Shown piece after piece: positions 48,801 to 61,507 of a stretch of DNA of 64,000 nt (its first letter is position 1; every line of letters begins with the position of its first letter). Under the pieces are notes generated by a model that worked only from the letters and a program-made list of their open reading frames with translations, did no database searches and was not told where the DNA came from. The position numbers were made by a program, and so were the translations under genes. The stretch comes from Pipra filicauda (taxonomy: Eukaryota > Chordata > Aves > Passeriformes > Pipridae): the NCBI RefSeq assembly GCF_003945595.2, contig NW_024103862.1:744001-808000 (forward strand), read 5' to 3'.

Positions 48801-51800
48801 GAGAAGGGGGAAGGAAGCCTCCCCCCACATGCTTCTGCTGTTTTCCTGCCTGAGCAGTTCTTGCACCCAAGGGAGCACATCCCACATATCTGAGAGATAT
48901 CACACATTCACCCAGAGGTGCACAGATTTCGTCTTTTTCCTCTCTCCCACTGGCAGCCAAACACTGCCAGGACGAAGCACCCAGCAATACCATCCTCTCT
49001 GTGTTATCTTGAAGTTATGTATCATACTGGCACGACATAATATATTTTGTAGAAATCAAGACAGCTTTTAAAAAGACCCAGTATTAAATGTGCAATTATA
49101 CCACAATGAAGAGAATACTCTCAGTAGCTATTTGCAATATAGTCCTATTCTTTGAAAAGCACTACTTTGAGATTAAGCAATCTCCTTTTGCAATTTGCAG
49201 AAAATATCTGTGCATTCTAAGCACTTCCTTGCACAAAAAATCTTCAGTATGATGTCTAGCTACACACATTAAAAAAATACCATGAATTAGTCTTCTTATG
49301 CCAAATGACAGTCCAAAATGACCCTACTGAGCTATGCTACCTGCATGACTAAAGTGACTCCTGACTGACTCAAGAAATGTGTGTTGCTCTCTGTTTTTAA
49401 CAATCAGGTTTCATTTGGCTGCTAATTAGCCACAAAGTGAGGTATTAAAAAAAAAGACAAAGCCATACAAAATAACATAAAAATGCCACCAGCTTGTCCT
49501 CTTTTGTTTATATCTACTATAATTCAAAGTGAAGAAGCAAAAAGATTATTTTTACTTTTCTTTTTATGTATCAGTGTGCATATACACACATGCTCAGATA
49601 GACAGACTCCAGTTTCTTCAAAGATTGTAAAATATGAGATTATTTCTGCAAGCTGTTCATTAAGTACTTTAAAAAAAAAGTAAGAGAGAAAATTTGTCTT
49701 CCACAGCACAGCAGAATTAAAAGACATGGGCCGATCCTTCTCTAACCCCCTAAATCTCTCTGCTTTATTCTACACTAACACTGGAATTATTGTTTCCCAA
49801 AAGCAGTTCAGCTGTTATAAGAAAAGTCATAATTCTGTATTTCCAGATGTAATTTTGATGTAATTATTTCAGTTGTTGTTTGAAATAACAGGAGAAGGCC
49901 CATTTTCACATTTAATTACATTTGCTCAAGATTTTTCTAATGAAAGGATGACAGCAGTGATAAAAATCATACTGGTGTTAAATGCTTTCATTGTTTGAAT
50001 TTTTTATTTCTTTCAACTGAGAAAAGTAAGGCTAAAGGTGGGAAAAACATTTTTTTCTGGTGTATATGAGTGGGTGGGCAAATTGCTTCTTACCCTTCCT
50101 TAAATCACATTTTCCCCTCTCCTTTAAATTTAATGGCAAAAACATTAAAACAACTGATGGAAGAGGAGACAACAAAGCACATATTTTTTTCAAAGTGAAA
50201 CAAGATTCACATGTGACTTTATATCACCAAATCTACAGTGCAGAGGGGATGAAGACAGTTCATACATGGGACAGGAATGGGAAAAGTCAGGGCTGGGCAG
50301 CTGTGATCAGATCATGTAAAACAGAATAACTTTGCCACCCTGGGTCACGATGCCTCCTGGGGACAGGACCACCATGCAGGATCAGAGCTAGAAAAAAGGG
50401 CGAGATTTGCCAGCTGCAATACTCTGACTTTGGTTTAAAAGGGTGAAAAGCAGAAAAGAATCAGTAATTCCCTGGGATAGTAGGGATATCTCAGCAATTC
50501 CTTGTGTGGGATAACAGGAGAAAGACCTGAAGCTGCTGCCCAATCTATACTTTATCTATACTGAAATCATACTTGATCTGTAACTGAAGGGCTGTTTATT
50601 TTCACCTCAAAAGAAAATGGGTGCAATGGAAAATGCTCTGAGCCCTCCAGAAACACCCCTGGAGTTCCAGGGGGAAAAAAACCAAAACAAAGACCCTAAC
50701 ACACTACCAGTTTTTAGCAGACCTTTGGTGAATACAATACTCTTGCTGTGAACTGGTGCTTGTCTGGGCAGCTGAGCTACTGCTGACAGTGAGGTGGAAG
50801 GCACTCTCAGTCCATACCCTTTTCCCAGTTCTTGCTCATCTTAATACATGACTTTTTTAGTGTTCTGCACAGGCATTAGGTTATTATCTTATCCTTGGAG
50901 ATGGGGAAACCAAGGAATTGGTCAGCAGAAGCATGGGTCAGCAATGGGCCTTCCCCATGCTCACTGTGTAGCTGTGATAAGATGGGAACAGATAAGAAGT
51001 TGCACATTATCTAAACCTTCACTCTGCCTCAAATGGAAGCAAATCTTATGCATAATTTTGAAGGAAGGGATTGGGATTTGCTGAACCCACTGGTCATAGT
51101 TCTGAAAAGAAGTAAAACTGGTGAACAAGAAATGTACTGTCCCAGTTGAGGTAGATCCCCAATTACACTGAAAGAGAAAGAATATTTTAGGATATTTAGT
51201 ACGCATAAATATCTATACATATATAAAATACATATAACATAATATGTACACAATACATTTAATTATGTACAAGGCTTATACCATTTATGATCCATTACAT
51301 ATCATGTATATAAGAGGCTAAATATGCTTCTCGGTGATCTAGGTAAAACAAAAAATAAACCTTTAAATAACTGTTAGATATTTATTCTCCCACTAATCTG
51401 TGAACATGGACAGAGGCAAACAATGGTGATAGGGGTGTCCAAGCACAGCTAGTGATGCTTTTAAGACAGTCAAATGCAAGACTGTGTGTCCCAGAGCACA
51501 AAACATATATGCTGAGGTCCAAGGCAGAGATGATTGAAGATAACATGTTGTTGGGGGGTTCAGTTCAACATTAGAGAAAATAATCACACTGGATATATGG
51601 GTGGGAGTAATGAAGCAGCACAATGATACTCTGTGCAGGCCTGGAGAAAGGGCTCCTGAGTCCCAAGTGCAGAAAGTAAGAAAGATACCTCTGACCAACC
51701 CAATGTGCACAGTGGGAAGAAACATCACCATGCAGGTAGAATGCTCTGCTTAGTCTGACGGGCTGTGCTGCTACTGAGATTCTCCTGACTGGCTGAACCC

Positions 51801-51947
51801 GAAGGACCAAAGACCACAATGGACAACCTATAGCATCCTGTGGCTTCCAACAGGAGCTCCCCTGGAGCCAAGTCAGGGTGACCGTGCAGAGGTGCCTGTC
51901 CACGTAGCCTTTGTTCATCAGAACAATAGCAAAGGTGGTAAGAATGG
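45891..51947. other. Gene-poor region, no gene recognised
   Basis: No exon is supported. A- or T-runs occur near 46265-46275, 47816-47831 and 49446-49455. GC is modestly higher at about 48050-48990, where several overlapping chance frames occur on both strands. The minus frames at 51393-51918 overlap each other in different registers and match no family known to me. Confidence 0.5.
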
Positions 51948-51978
<31 letters not shown>

Positions 51979-51999
51979 AAGAAAAAAAAAGAAAAGAGA
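51948..51999 (+). repeat. A-rich tract starting with 29 consecutive A
   Basis: A pure run of 29 A at 51948-51976 is followed by GAAAG and AAAAAG words to about 51999. CR1 does not end in poly(A), so this is either a microsatellite or the tail of a retrocopy made by other machinery. I see no AATAAA just upstream and no gene-like body, so a microsatellite is more likely. Confidence 0.85.
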
Positions 52000-52355
52000 G
52001 TGTTTCCAGAAAGGTAATAGAAATTATGAATAGTTCCTACCACCTTACAGGAATTGAATCTGGTTTTCTCATGTGCAGACAGGTGTTGAGACCAAAACAC
52101 TTGCCTGTTTTTTCTAGCTATGCTAATCTGAGCTCTTACAGCTCACTTTTCCACCCTTACCAGCTTGAAACAATAAAAAAAGCTGTGAAGATCTGATGCA
52201 AGAGTGACAGAGGTTCTGTGTGAGATGGATCTGGAGCAACACTGGACAAAATAGAAAAGCAAGACAGAACAAACTGAACAGAGCAAAAGATGTATTTTTC
52301 TGAAAAAAAAAGCCCGCACTTCTCACCAACATGCATGCCTTTACTTTTAAGGTCC

Positions 52356-52480
52356 CCAATTAAAAAAAAAACAAACAAATGACAAAAAATAAACAAACAA
52401 AAGAAAACCACAAAAACCCAAAACAAAACCAACAAAAACCCCCCAAAACAAACAAACAAACAAAGAAACAAAACTGAAAA
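52356..52480 (+). repeat. (AAAC)n-rich low-complexity tract
   Basis: About 125 bases of A and C with AAAC, AAACC and AACA words are almost free of G and T. The antisense strand gives the Phe/Val/Leu-rich chance frame at 52157-52471. Confidence 0.85.
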
Positions 52481-53165
52481 ACCACCTTACAATTTATTGA
52501 ATGGTTCTAGGCTAAAATTACAGCACCAAAAGCTGCAGTCCTCACTTTTGACATGTTAGGAAGAGAAGAACTGCCTTCAGATATTTACAGTATCTCCTCT
52601 CTGCACATGTAGAAGACTTTGTGCAAAGTGAAGGTGAAAGGATCCAGAGCAAGAAGCTTTTGAGTTGAAAGATGTGGCTTCCAGTAAAGGTCTTCTGAGG
52701 GTAAACTTGTAATAGCAGCACTTCCCTGACACTGCAGCTGTCCTACCACTCACAGTGACCCTGTACACTAAACCCTGTGGGGCTATTAACCCACAGTCCC
52801 AGGAAGCCAGGGCACCAGACACCCAAAGCCACAGTCAGAGCAGGGCCACCAGGCACCACCACAAACTACCGAGAGAACAAAGCAGGAGCTAGGAACCTGT
52901 GTCTCAGTGACAATGCACAAGATCTGACAGGTCTATAAATTAATCAACGCAACTCACCATCTGGGTGGGGTCTCCACTTTGCTAGGTATTGCATTGCTTA
53001 TTAGAGGGGATGAAAAAGGAAGGAAGCATTGCAGTAGGAGTGACAGCTCATTCGAGCTTCGTGAGTGACTTGCATTTGGAAACTATTATTAGTTTTTTGC
53101 CTCAACTAAGAACAAGACAAGTCCCCGGAGTGATTCAGTTGCTTGCAGACACTAAATCAAGACTA

Positions 53166-53202
53166 GGTTTGTTTTGTTTTGTTTTTTGTTTTGTTTTGTT
53201 TA
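53166..53202 (+). repeat. (GTTTT)n microsatellite
   Basis: Seven GTTTT-type units, one with two extra T, are read directly. Confidence 0.85.
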
Positions 53203-53892
53203 AGAAGGTCAACCAGCTTCATCTTGGATCAGCGAAGAAAGTGCTTGGTGAAATTCTGGGCTGGCCAGAGAAATTGATTCAATATTCCCTCATGCCACTG
53301 CTTCTTTCCTTCCTGACCTTGGCCTCTGGTTTTATGCTTCAGTTCTCTCTCAGTACAGAAAGAGCAGAACTTCTGTCCAGCAGCTTCCAGAGACAAGAAC
53401 TTATCCTTTCCACCAACTGAAGAGATAGGTCTGAACTTCAGCACCGATCACAGAAAGGCCTTTTTATTTGAAGTGAAGACAGTTCTGAAGTGAAATGGAG
53501 TTGGGAAAACTGAGGCTCTGTAATCTCTCAGACCCCTTCCAACTGGAGCCACAGAAGAGGACAGAGCCCTTCCCTTTGCTCCCAGAGGACTGGGGCAGGA
53601 AAATGCCTCTCAGAAACTCTAATCTGTGCTTTTTAGGTGGTTTTCTTCAAGCTCATGGCTTAAATTCTTTGCTATAAACAGGAGAGGAAAAGGATTTCAA
53701 ACAGTGACTCACGTATTGAGCTTATATTTCTTCTCTGCCATCAACCTACCAAGGCCCTTTCTTAATTATAATTTTGTCTGGAGTTTGAAGTACATTTGAG
53801 ACTACAGGTGACAATTTACCAGAGTCCATCCCCCTATCCTCCTCCGACCTTCTCACCAAGCTGTGGCCTTTAGGCTTTAGAGAATATGGCCT

Positions 53893-54068
53893 TTTGGAAT
53901 AGGCTACCCAGAGAAGTGATGGAATCACCACCCCAGATATTGTTCAAAAAACATGTAGATATAGTGCTTAGGCACATGGTTTAGTGGTGGATCTGGCAGT
54001 GTCAGACTAATGGTTGGACTCGATGTCTAAGATACCTTTTTGAACTTTAATGATTATATGGTTCTATT
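53893..54068 (+). mobile_element. CR1 3' terminal fragment (older subfamily)
   Basis: Sequence reads GGAATAGGCTACCCAGAGAAG, then GATGGAATCACC, then a stretch with ATGGTTTAGTGGTGGATCTGG and ATGGTTGGACTCGATGTC, and ends in ATTATATGGTTCTATTA. This order is that of the last codons and 3' UTR of an avian CR1 of the type carrying the GGACATGGTTTAGTGG word. It is 5'-truncated and diverged; the terminal repeats are degraded. Confidence 0.85.
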
Positions 54069-54439
54069 AATAAATGCAGAGTTTTTCAATAGAGAATGGA
54101 AAGAATGAGACTACAACTTTGTGTAAGTATCAGGAATACTTTGTAATTCCTGTGCAGCTTTAAAATGGCAGGAAAAAGAGAATGCACAAAGATAATATAG
54201 AAATTCAGCTAGTTACCTGCAAAGACCTCATAAGGCTGCCTAGTTAACATGCAATGGAAGAGGTAATACACAGCATATGCCAGAGTTTCCTAATCTTGGT
54301 CTAGCTCCACAATATTAGTCCTATTTATAGACTGCAAAATTAGAATAGACCAGAGCGATTTTTTAGTCTGATATTCTGTGTAAGAGAGATTTGAACATTC
54401 TCCTACATTAATTCTTGATACAAGTCCAAGAGTCAATTT
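54069..54439. other. AT-rich stretch, nothing recognised
   Basis: About 370 bases follow the CR1 3' end with no exon or repeat that I can name. Confidence 0.5.
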
Positions 54440-54560
54440 GCCTAGTCCATTAGTTTTCAACCTTTTGCAACTTGCATACCTTTAAACTTTCCAGTAGATT
54501 TGAAGATGCTGTATGTCCACTGACAATTAGTTTGCACTTCTTAGTTTACCTCTCTAAGAC
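54440..54560 (+). mobile_element. Possible hAT (Charlie-like) DNA transposon remnant
   Basis: The sequence CATTAGTTTTCAACCTTTTGC followed by ACTTGCATACC recalls the terminal part of amniote Charlie-type hAT elements, which begin CAGTGGTTCTCAACC and continue with a CTCGCGTACC-like word. No opposite terminal repeat or transposase was found. The resemblance is by eye and may be chance. Confidence 0.25.
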
Positions 54561-57500
54561 CCTTTCAGAGTCACCTCTGGATCACCAGGTGTTTATAAAC
54601 ACATTAAAAAGCACATACACCTTTTAAAAATCATCCAATCTTAATTTTAAATAAATTAAATGAAATTTTTTAAATTGAGGAAAAAGGAGTCCTTCACAAT
54701 TTTGAGTAAGAAATTACCCTCATGAATAAAAGGTCACCATTTCTTACCTGAATTTCTCTGGTTTCACCTTCCAGAGAGTATATACTGTGTCTGCTTGCCA
54801 GCTAGGCTGAAAAGCCCTCCATTACCATGTTCCTCTCCTGGTGTGGACTCTCAGAGAGTGATCACATTACCCTTTTGCCTTCCCTTCAATAAGTTAAATG
54901 GATTAAGCTTCCCCTAGCCACACTACAGGGCATATTTCTCCACCCATTAATCACTCCCCATTATGGTGTAAACAAACCCAAAATGTATTAAATACATTCT
55001 TTGTATTTCTCTGTTCATACTTATGTCACTGTCTGGTTTAAAAGACAATTTTATCTGACTAAGTTATAGATCATTAAGCTGAAAAAAAGTTTGCCCGTTA
55101 CTGCTGTTTTACCATCTTGCCCCATCTTGTCTCATTAGCAGGAACTGATTGAGCATGAAGGTGTTCTCTGGCTGTCAGTAGATAAAGTAGGTGCTCTTGG
55201 CTTTCATCTGTTCTGAATTCTCCTTGTCTCATTATCTTCACAAGGTCAGATTCTTTGACACCAGGACTGCTTGCTTAGCACTCCATTCTGGTAATTACTT
55301 GCCTGGCAACCCTAACCATAAGTAGATTGCATGTATATGGCAGCAATGAAAGTATCAGCTTACAGGCCAACAGCCATATATCCATATAACACAAATACCA
55401 TTAGAAATGTGTTCATTCTACTGATGTAATTGCTCTGCTTCTGTATTATCATACTGCTGCAAGCACAATGTACACATTAAAATGCACAGTTTCTATTACA
55501 GCGCTGAAACTGGAAGTTCAATTCAGCTCTCTTTTAGGACCAATACCATAGCTTTTTTCCCCCACAAAACTCACAAATATTTTCTATGGAAAAGGCTAAG
55601 CTGAATTTCTTCTCTGAATCTTCTTTTACCCTCTGTTAAAAAGGCATACCCAACTCCTAAAATTATGAAGTTGCTAGAAGACTTTGGGATATTCTGTATA
55701 GTAACATGTGTTGTTGGTGCAGACTATCCTTGAATCAGTGCAGTCTTCTGCAAAATAAATGCCTTCCCTTTGATCAATTTATTGTGAGAAAGTAAAATAT
55801 ATATTCTGTGATGGATGCCTCATTCATCTCTCCTTTTTATTCCATTTTATGTTCGCAAATTTACTTCCTCTACAACAAATCTTATCTATACAGTTCATCA
55901 ACAATAGTAAAATTGTATTTGAGTCACTTCTGCAAAGTTGTAACAGTAATATATAAGTTGTTTATGTTCCAAGAAAATCCATGAATAGGATAAAAATGTG
56001 AATGCTGCACATTTCTGGCTGAATGTCTAAATAAAAATACCTTCATATCACTGCAGTTCAAACTCATTTATACCAGATTTAAACATGCTTCTTTTTTTAA
56101 TGCAGTTAGTTGTCTGATCACTTCATTCTTCTTAATGTGTCAGCAATATTTAGATTTATGACAAAGCTTTCAAATCACCTGTTCAATGTAATTTCAAAGG
56201 TGGTAGAGTATCTAAATAAAAATCTGTCCATAAAGCACTGGAGGTAGATATCACATTGTACTTGCATCATGCAATTTACTGATGGTGGTCACATCATCCG
56301 CATTTCACAGATGGAAAAACTGATGCCCTGAGAAATTAGATGAGTTGGCATTAATCGTACAGAAAGTTAAAAATAAAAATTAGACCTGCTGCCTCCTGGG
56401 TTCATAATCTAATCAGTCTAACTTGTTATATTTTGACCCCTCTAACAGACACAGCCCCACACTCAGATGTAAACCCACAGACCAATTTTCTTCGGTCAGG
56501 AAGCCCTTCGTTTTCTTCCAACCCTCTCCTCAGTTCACAGCCCTGCCTCCAGGCTCAGGGCATTTCCTACCACCCCCTTCCCTGCTCACCACCTGCGGTC
56601 ACAGAAAATCCATCCTCAGCTCATAAGCTGTCTTCAGTAATGGGGATTTTTCCCCACACAGAAGTCATGATCTCTTTCCATTTAATTCAAAACCACCTTT
56701 TAAGTCCGCTGATCAAAGTGACTCACAGAAATCCAGGTTTCATCCCTTGGGACCCTTTAGCTGTACCAAAACTCCCAAAATGAGGCTCTGCGTTATTTAC
56801 CAGTATGGAGGTACCTATAGTAGCTGAGTTTCTCAGTTCTCAATATACAGGCTTTACTTCTTGTCATACCTTTCTAACTTTCTGTTTGGAAATCTCTGCA
56901 AATTCTCTTTAGCACAATGAGGGTCAGAATCAGCCTTAGCACCTGAAGACCCAGGTGCATTTTTGCAGAACAACCTTCTTACCAGCTGTAAGGAAGCATT
57001 CACTGGAACATGGTCTGTCTATGGGTAGCATGTGTCCTGACACCCCTGGTATCTGGTCCACCTTTTAATACCTTCTGCTGGATGCACTGGTGCCGCAAAG
57101 CGCAGTGTGCATATCTGTGACACAGAACATTGTCTCCTGTCTTGGACTAAAAATATGTAAGTGCCCATTATATATTCCCAGGGATACTAACATATTTGAG
57201 GATTATTTTTTGCCTTGTGCCTTTTCATGCAGCTTTTAATATCAAACGGGGAGGTTTGAATTTGATCAGACAGAGTAGAATATGTTATCATCATTGCTTA
57301 ATACTAAAAATACTTATACAGGAATATTTGGCGAACAAATGAATTATGACAATGAAAAACTGTCTGTCTTTCATTTCACCAGGGAAAGCAGATCACTGTA
57401 TTCACTGATTGTTTCACTCAGTGCAGAAGCCTCAATCCACTGCTTGGTTGAAACTGGCCAAAGAGGCAGAGCTTTAGCACCGAGTCCCAGGCATTTGCTC

Positions 57501-57858
57501 AGCCTTTCCCAGTATGCAGTTTACGGAAGCTGATAAGCAATTAAACGAAAGCCATGTATATTTCTATGTTTACCTTAGCTCCAAAAGTGACCTCTATACA
57601 GATAACAAGGTGCAATACGTTCACAATCTCCTGGCGTATGATCCACCTTCCACTCTGCACTTTCCCATGGATCCTGAGGACCTTGTTTCCTTCTGTGCTT
57701 CACCTCCTTTGGTGACTAACTAGTTTCAGTCCTTCCTCTTTTGCACATCTTTTAGCTCAGATGGACTTCTAAATCTTTAATTCAGTCAGGAAGTAGTTGC
57801 AGTCTTGCTCACAAAAGATTATCACCTACGCTTTTCTGCCTTGGAAAGCTGGTGCTGT

Positions 57859-57890
57859 GGGCACAGGGGTTTGGGGTTTGGCTTTTGGGG
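57859..57890 (+). other. G-quadruplex candidate
   Basis: Four G-runs (GGG, GGGG, GGGG, GGGG) with loops of 4, 3 and 10 bases are read directly. The long third loop makes it weaker than the CpG island motifs. Confidence 0.4.
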
Positions 57891-58049
57891 TTTTTTTTGC
57901 CACAGCATAAGAACGTCATCTAGTTACTGTTTGACAGTACCTTAGGTCAGTCTGTTATCACGTGTTTACCATCAGTCTAGACAGCAGCCAAGTCTCAATG
58001 TGAAGTTTTTTTCTCATTCTGAACTTTCTAAAAATATATACCATGGCAG

Positions 58050-58062
58050 CCACAAGAGGGAC
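58050..58062 (+). promoter_or_regulatory. Weak CTCF-like motif, plus orientation
   Basis: CCACAAGAGGGAC matches the CTCF core at about 11 of 13 positions. It points towards two weak opposite-oriented matches at 60360 and 61495. These matches are common by chance. Confidence 0.2.
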
Positions 58063-58713
58063 CAATGCATCTGGTGTCTTCCTTTGTGGGATGGTGACTC
58101 TTGAGAATATCCAAAGGCTGAGAGAAGGAACCAGGATTTAAACAGAATATATTAAAAGAGCAGTGAGTAACTTATATCAGGAGGAGGAATTTGCCAGGGA
58201 CTAGAAGAGAAAAACTCGGGGTGACAGCCAAAGAAGAATGCTTTAATAGCTGCAGCTTCGCTGGAGAGAAGCCATGGGGGAAAAAAGTAAGATTTATGGT
58301 AAATTAAGTAAAAAAAAAAAGATAAAAAATAATGGGTCAGCATCTTAGATGATGAAACCTTAAGATTTCAGACTGTTTGGGCCTGAAAACTATGATCTTC
58401 TTTTAAAGCATAGAAAGGAATATCCCATGAAATGGACCCCTAGCAGCTGCTGTGAAAATGACTATATTTAAGCAGGATGTTTCACCGGTTTTCCAGGATG
58501 TCATTCATAAACATTAGGGTGTAGGATGGGACCTTTAGATTGTGGTCTGTAGCCTTTCAGCCTGCATCTACTGACTTCCTTAATACATGGTCAGGAAAAT
58601 AATTCTCCCAAATAAAAAAAAAAATTCAGAATCTCCATGACATATTTAAATGGGAATTCTGTCTTCTGAATCACTGAGATTTCATGTTTTTTTCGTTACA
58701 GAACATTGAATAG

Positions 58714-59835
58714 AATGATGGAATCATGGAATCATAGAATGGTTTGCATCAGAAGGGATGTTTTAAGATCACCTAGTCCAAAGCTACTGCTATGGACAAG
58801 GACATATATTGCTAGATGAGGTTGCTCAAAGCCCCATCCAACCTGACCTTGAACACTTCTAATGAAGGGGCATCCACAGTTGCTCTTGAAAATCAGTTCT
58901 AGTGTCTCAGCACCCTCATCATAGAGAAAAATTCCTTATACCTACTCTAAATCTACCCTTTTCCCATTTAAAATTGCTAACCATTGTTCTGTCACTACAG
59001 CACTTGGTAAAACACCTCTTTACATCCTTCTTATAGGCCCCCATTAGGCACTGAAAGGCTGCAATAAAGTCTCCCCAAAACCTTCTCCTTTCCAGGCTGA
59101 ACAACTTCCACACTCTCAGCCTGACTTCATAGGAGAGGTGCTCCAACGCTCTGATCGTTCCTGTGGCCCTTCTCTGGACCCGCTCCAGCAGGTCCATGCT
59201 CCTCCTCCTGTTTTGAGGACCCCAGAGCTGGCTGCAGCACTCCAAATGGGGTCTCACCAGAGTGGAGAAGAGAGGCAGAATCATCTTCTTTGACCTGCCG
59301 ATTGTGCTCCTTTTGAGACATCCCAGGATATGGTTGGCTTTCTCGGTTTCAAGTGCTCTTTTCTGTCTCATGTACAGTTTTTCACTCACTAGGATCTCCA
59401 AGTCCTTTTGCACAGGACTGCTCTCAAACAATTCATCCCTCAGCCTGTTTTGATATTGTGGATTGCCACAAACCAGGTTCAGGACCTTACACTTGGCCTT
59501 ATTGAACTTCACGAGCCCACTCCTCCAGCCTGTCAAGGTCTCTCTGTATGGCATCTCTTTCCTCAAGGACACCAACTTCAGCACTCAGCTTGGTTGTACC
59601 AGCAAAGTTGCAATCCCATTGCCATTAATAAAGCTATTGAACAGTCCTGATCCTAAGTATGGAGCCCTGAAGAAGAGCACTGTAACCGATCTCCATTTGG
59701 ACACTGAGCCTTTGAGCATGGCCATCCAACCAACTCCTTATTCATTAAATGGTCCATACACCAAACCCATTTCTCTTTAATATAATGAGTATGTTGCATG
59801 GGACTGTGTCAAAGGCCTAACAGAAGTCAAGATGT
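58714..59835 (-). mobile_element. CR1 retrotransposon, 5'-truncated, about 1.1 kb
   Basis: Read on the minus strand, the element runs from a reverse-transcriptase region at about 59835 to a 3' end with repeated ATTCTATGATTCCATGATTCC at about 58714-58738. The + strand sequence shows the familiar CR1 antisense words GTTGCTCAAAGCCCCATCCA near 58822 and CTGGACCCGCTCCAGCAG near 59173. Above 59585 the order of words is still CR1-like but broken by stops and indels. Divergence is moderate. Confidence 0.93.
58919..59584 (-). pseudogene. CR1 reverse transcriptase C-terminal fragment (221-codon open frame)
   Basis: The frame contains, in order, LVKFNKAKCKVLNLVCGNPQ (about residues 24-43), LRDELFESSPVQKDLEILVSEKL, ANHILGCLKRS, ILPLFSTLVRPHLECCSQLWG, LLERVQRRATGTIRALEHLSYE, FSLERRRFWGDFIAAFQCLMGAYKKD and EKGRFRVGIRNFSL. 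These are the post-palm and thumb blocks of CR1 ORF2. The FADD palm lies upstream and is not preserved. The frame ends before the family's usual C-terminus, where the LPREVV block would be expected. A relic, not a working gene. Confidence 0.88.
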
Positions 59836-60359
59836 TCATGTTTAATTTAGAGCTGTGCAAGATTTCCTATCGATAGCTAATAAGATAACAAAATCTTCTG
59901 CTTTCTGCTTCTCAGTCCTTTCAGTCCAGGCCCTGTTTAAAAGCTTTTCCTTAATTACAATCTCTGCAGCAGTACTGCTTACTTTGTGGAGTTTATAGTG
60001 TCTCTCCAAATACATACACTTTACAAATTGAGAAATTATATACAAATTCAAATAAAAAGTGCAGTCTCACAACAGCAGCAACACAGCTTTCCCCTCATGT
60101 CTTAAACCAGTTTTAGGAAAGACAACAGCTGAGCCAATGCTCTAGTTCAGCTCCTATTTCCAAGGCAGGCCAAAAAACAAAGCTAGCTATGATGGTAGTC
60201 ACTCATTCATCAGCAAGTAATGAAATATCAGCAACTGAGGTCTTTGACCCCAAGAAAAAATATATGGTTTTCACCTTTATGGGTTTTGAATTAGTTAACA
60301 CTAAAATTGTTGTGACAGACAAAGGAATCACAGTTTACTGAGGAGGAAATATGTGATTA

Positions 60360-60372
60360 GGCCTCCTGGTGG
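60360..60372 (-). promoter_or_regulatory. Weak CTCF-like motif, minus orientation
   Basis: GGCCTCCTGGTGG on the + strand fits the reverse CTCF core at about 11 of 13 positions. Unscored and possibly chance. Confidence 0.2.
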
Positions 60373-61494
60373 GGACTCAACACCTTCTGAGCTCACTGAT
60401 TGGCCCTCTTCTTCCATTTCTCTTTGGGAAGTTGGAATCATTCATATTTTCAGTGCAGTGCTGAGCTTGAATGGCTCGTTGGCCACTGAAGGAGAGGGAG
60501 ACGAGTGCTGATGAATCTCAGTCCTGTAGCCCTAAATATCATCACAAACTTTTCTATAAGAAAAATCTCTATGAAAAAATTGAGAGTTTTATTCCTGATC
60601 TGAGATGAAAACTATGAATACTGATACTACAAGGAAAAATTACAAAAATAATTATTTTCAGGAAAAAAAAGCGTATTTCAGTGAGGTATTTTTCTTTGAG
60701 ATAAAGGAATACCACTCCATCAGCTGAACTTCTGGCTATTTCTAGGAAAGACTAACATACCAATGAGTTCTTCAGTATCCATGTCATACTCAATCTCAAA
60801 ACAGAGAATATTAAGAACTAACATGCTGGCAGGTCTTGTTCACTATTGCATCACAGGAAGACCAGAGTTGTGAAGACCATGATTTGCTCTCAGTCCAGTG
60901 ACAGAAACACCAGAATCTCTGTCTTCTGTGAAAATTGTGTCCCAGAATCCTGCTGTAGAGACAAGATACAAGTCCTGGCTAGAAGTGTTAATTCCAGGAC
61001 CTTTAAGTGCTATGCTTGCTCCCTCATAGCTCTAGAAAGATGAGCTGATTGAGCTGCCCTAATGTTGCAAAACCTGAGCCCTGGGCTTGTCAATTCCATG
61101 GTGATCTGACACATAAGGCTGCCACAAATATTCAGTTAGTTCAGGCTTCCACACAGTCTGAGCAAAACCCACTGACATCATTGAAAACAAATAGTTTCCA
61201 TGAGATGCTTCACGGAGGTGAGATTTTTCCAGCAAAAGCTTGTTTTACCCAGAAATCTGCAGCCAGCTCTGCCCTGGAACTGCTGAAGTTAGCGGGGTTT
61301 GTGCAACACACCCAATATCACATTGAGTTCAGTGGAAGTTTGTCTCAATAAAAATGAAATGTAAACAAAGAGAAAGATTGTATAAACCTTTCCCACAGTG
61401 GTTAAAACTTAGCTCCTGTGAAGAATATCCACATTGCCCTTGTGCACCACCAAAGTCCCACTTAGGATGCTTTGTCAGACATAAGTGATGCATG

Positions 61495-61507
61495 AGTCCT
61501 CTGGTGG
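61495..61507 (-). promoter_or_regulatory. Weak CTCF-like motif, minus orientation
   Basis: AGTCCTCTGGTGG on the + strand matches the reverse CTCF core at about 11 of 13 positions, with the highly informative CTGGTGG part intact. Unscored and possibly chance. Confidence 0.22.

Larger units (their letters stand above)
52000..53892. other. Non-coding stretch with low-complexity repeats
   Basis: Apart from the AAAC-rich and GTTTT repeats listed separately, nothing is recognised. The + frame from 52989 to 53420 crosses the GTTTT repeat, giving a Phe/Cys/Val-rich run, and is treated as chance. Confidence 0.5.
54561..58713. other. Gene-poor region, no gene recognised
   Basis: No coding exon is supported. 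The two overlapping + frames at 56423-56783 and the frames at 57282-57723 resemble no family I know. A G-rich motif at 57859-57890, a weak CTCF-like site at 58050-58062 and A-runs near 58309-58319 are the only structures noted. Confidence 0.5.

Noticed and set aside
51393..51918. Overlapping minus-strand frames of 112 and 115 codons
   Set aside because: Overlapping frames in different registers with no family resemblance. An LTR was considered, but I could not identify termini.
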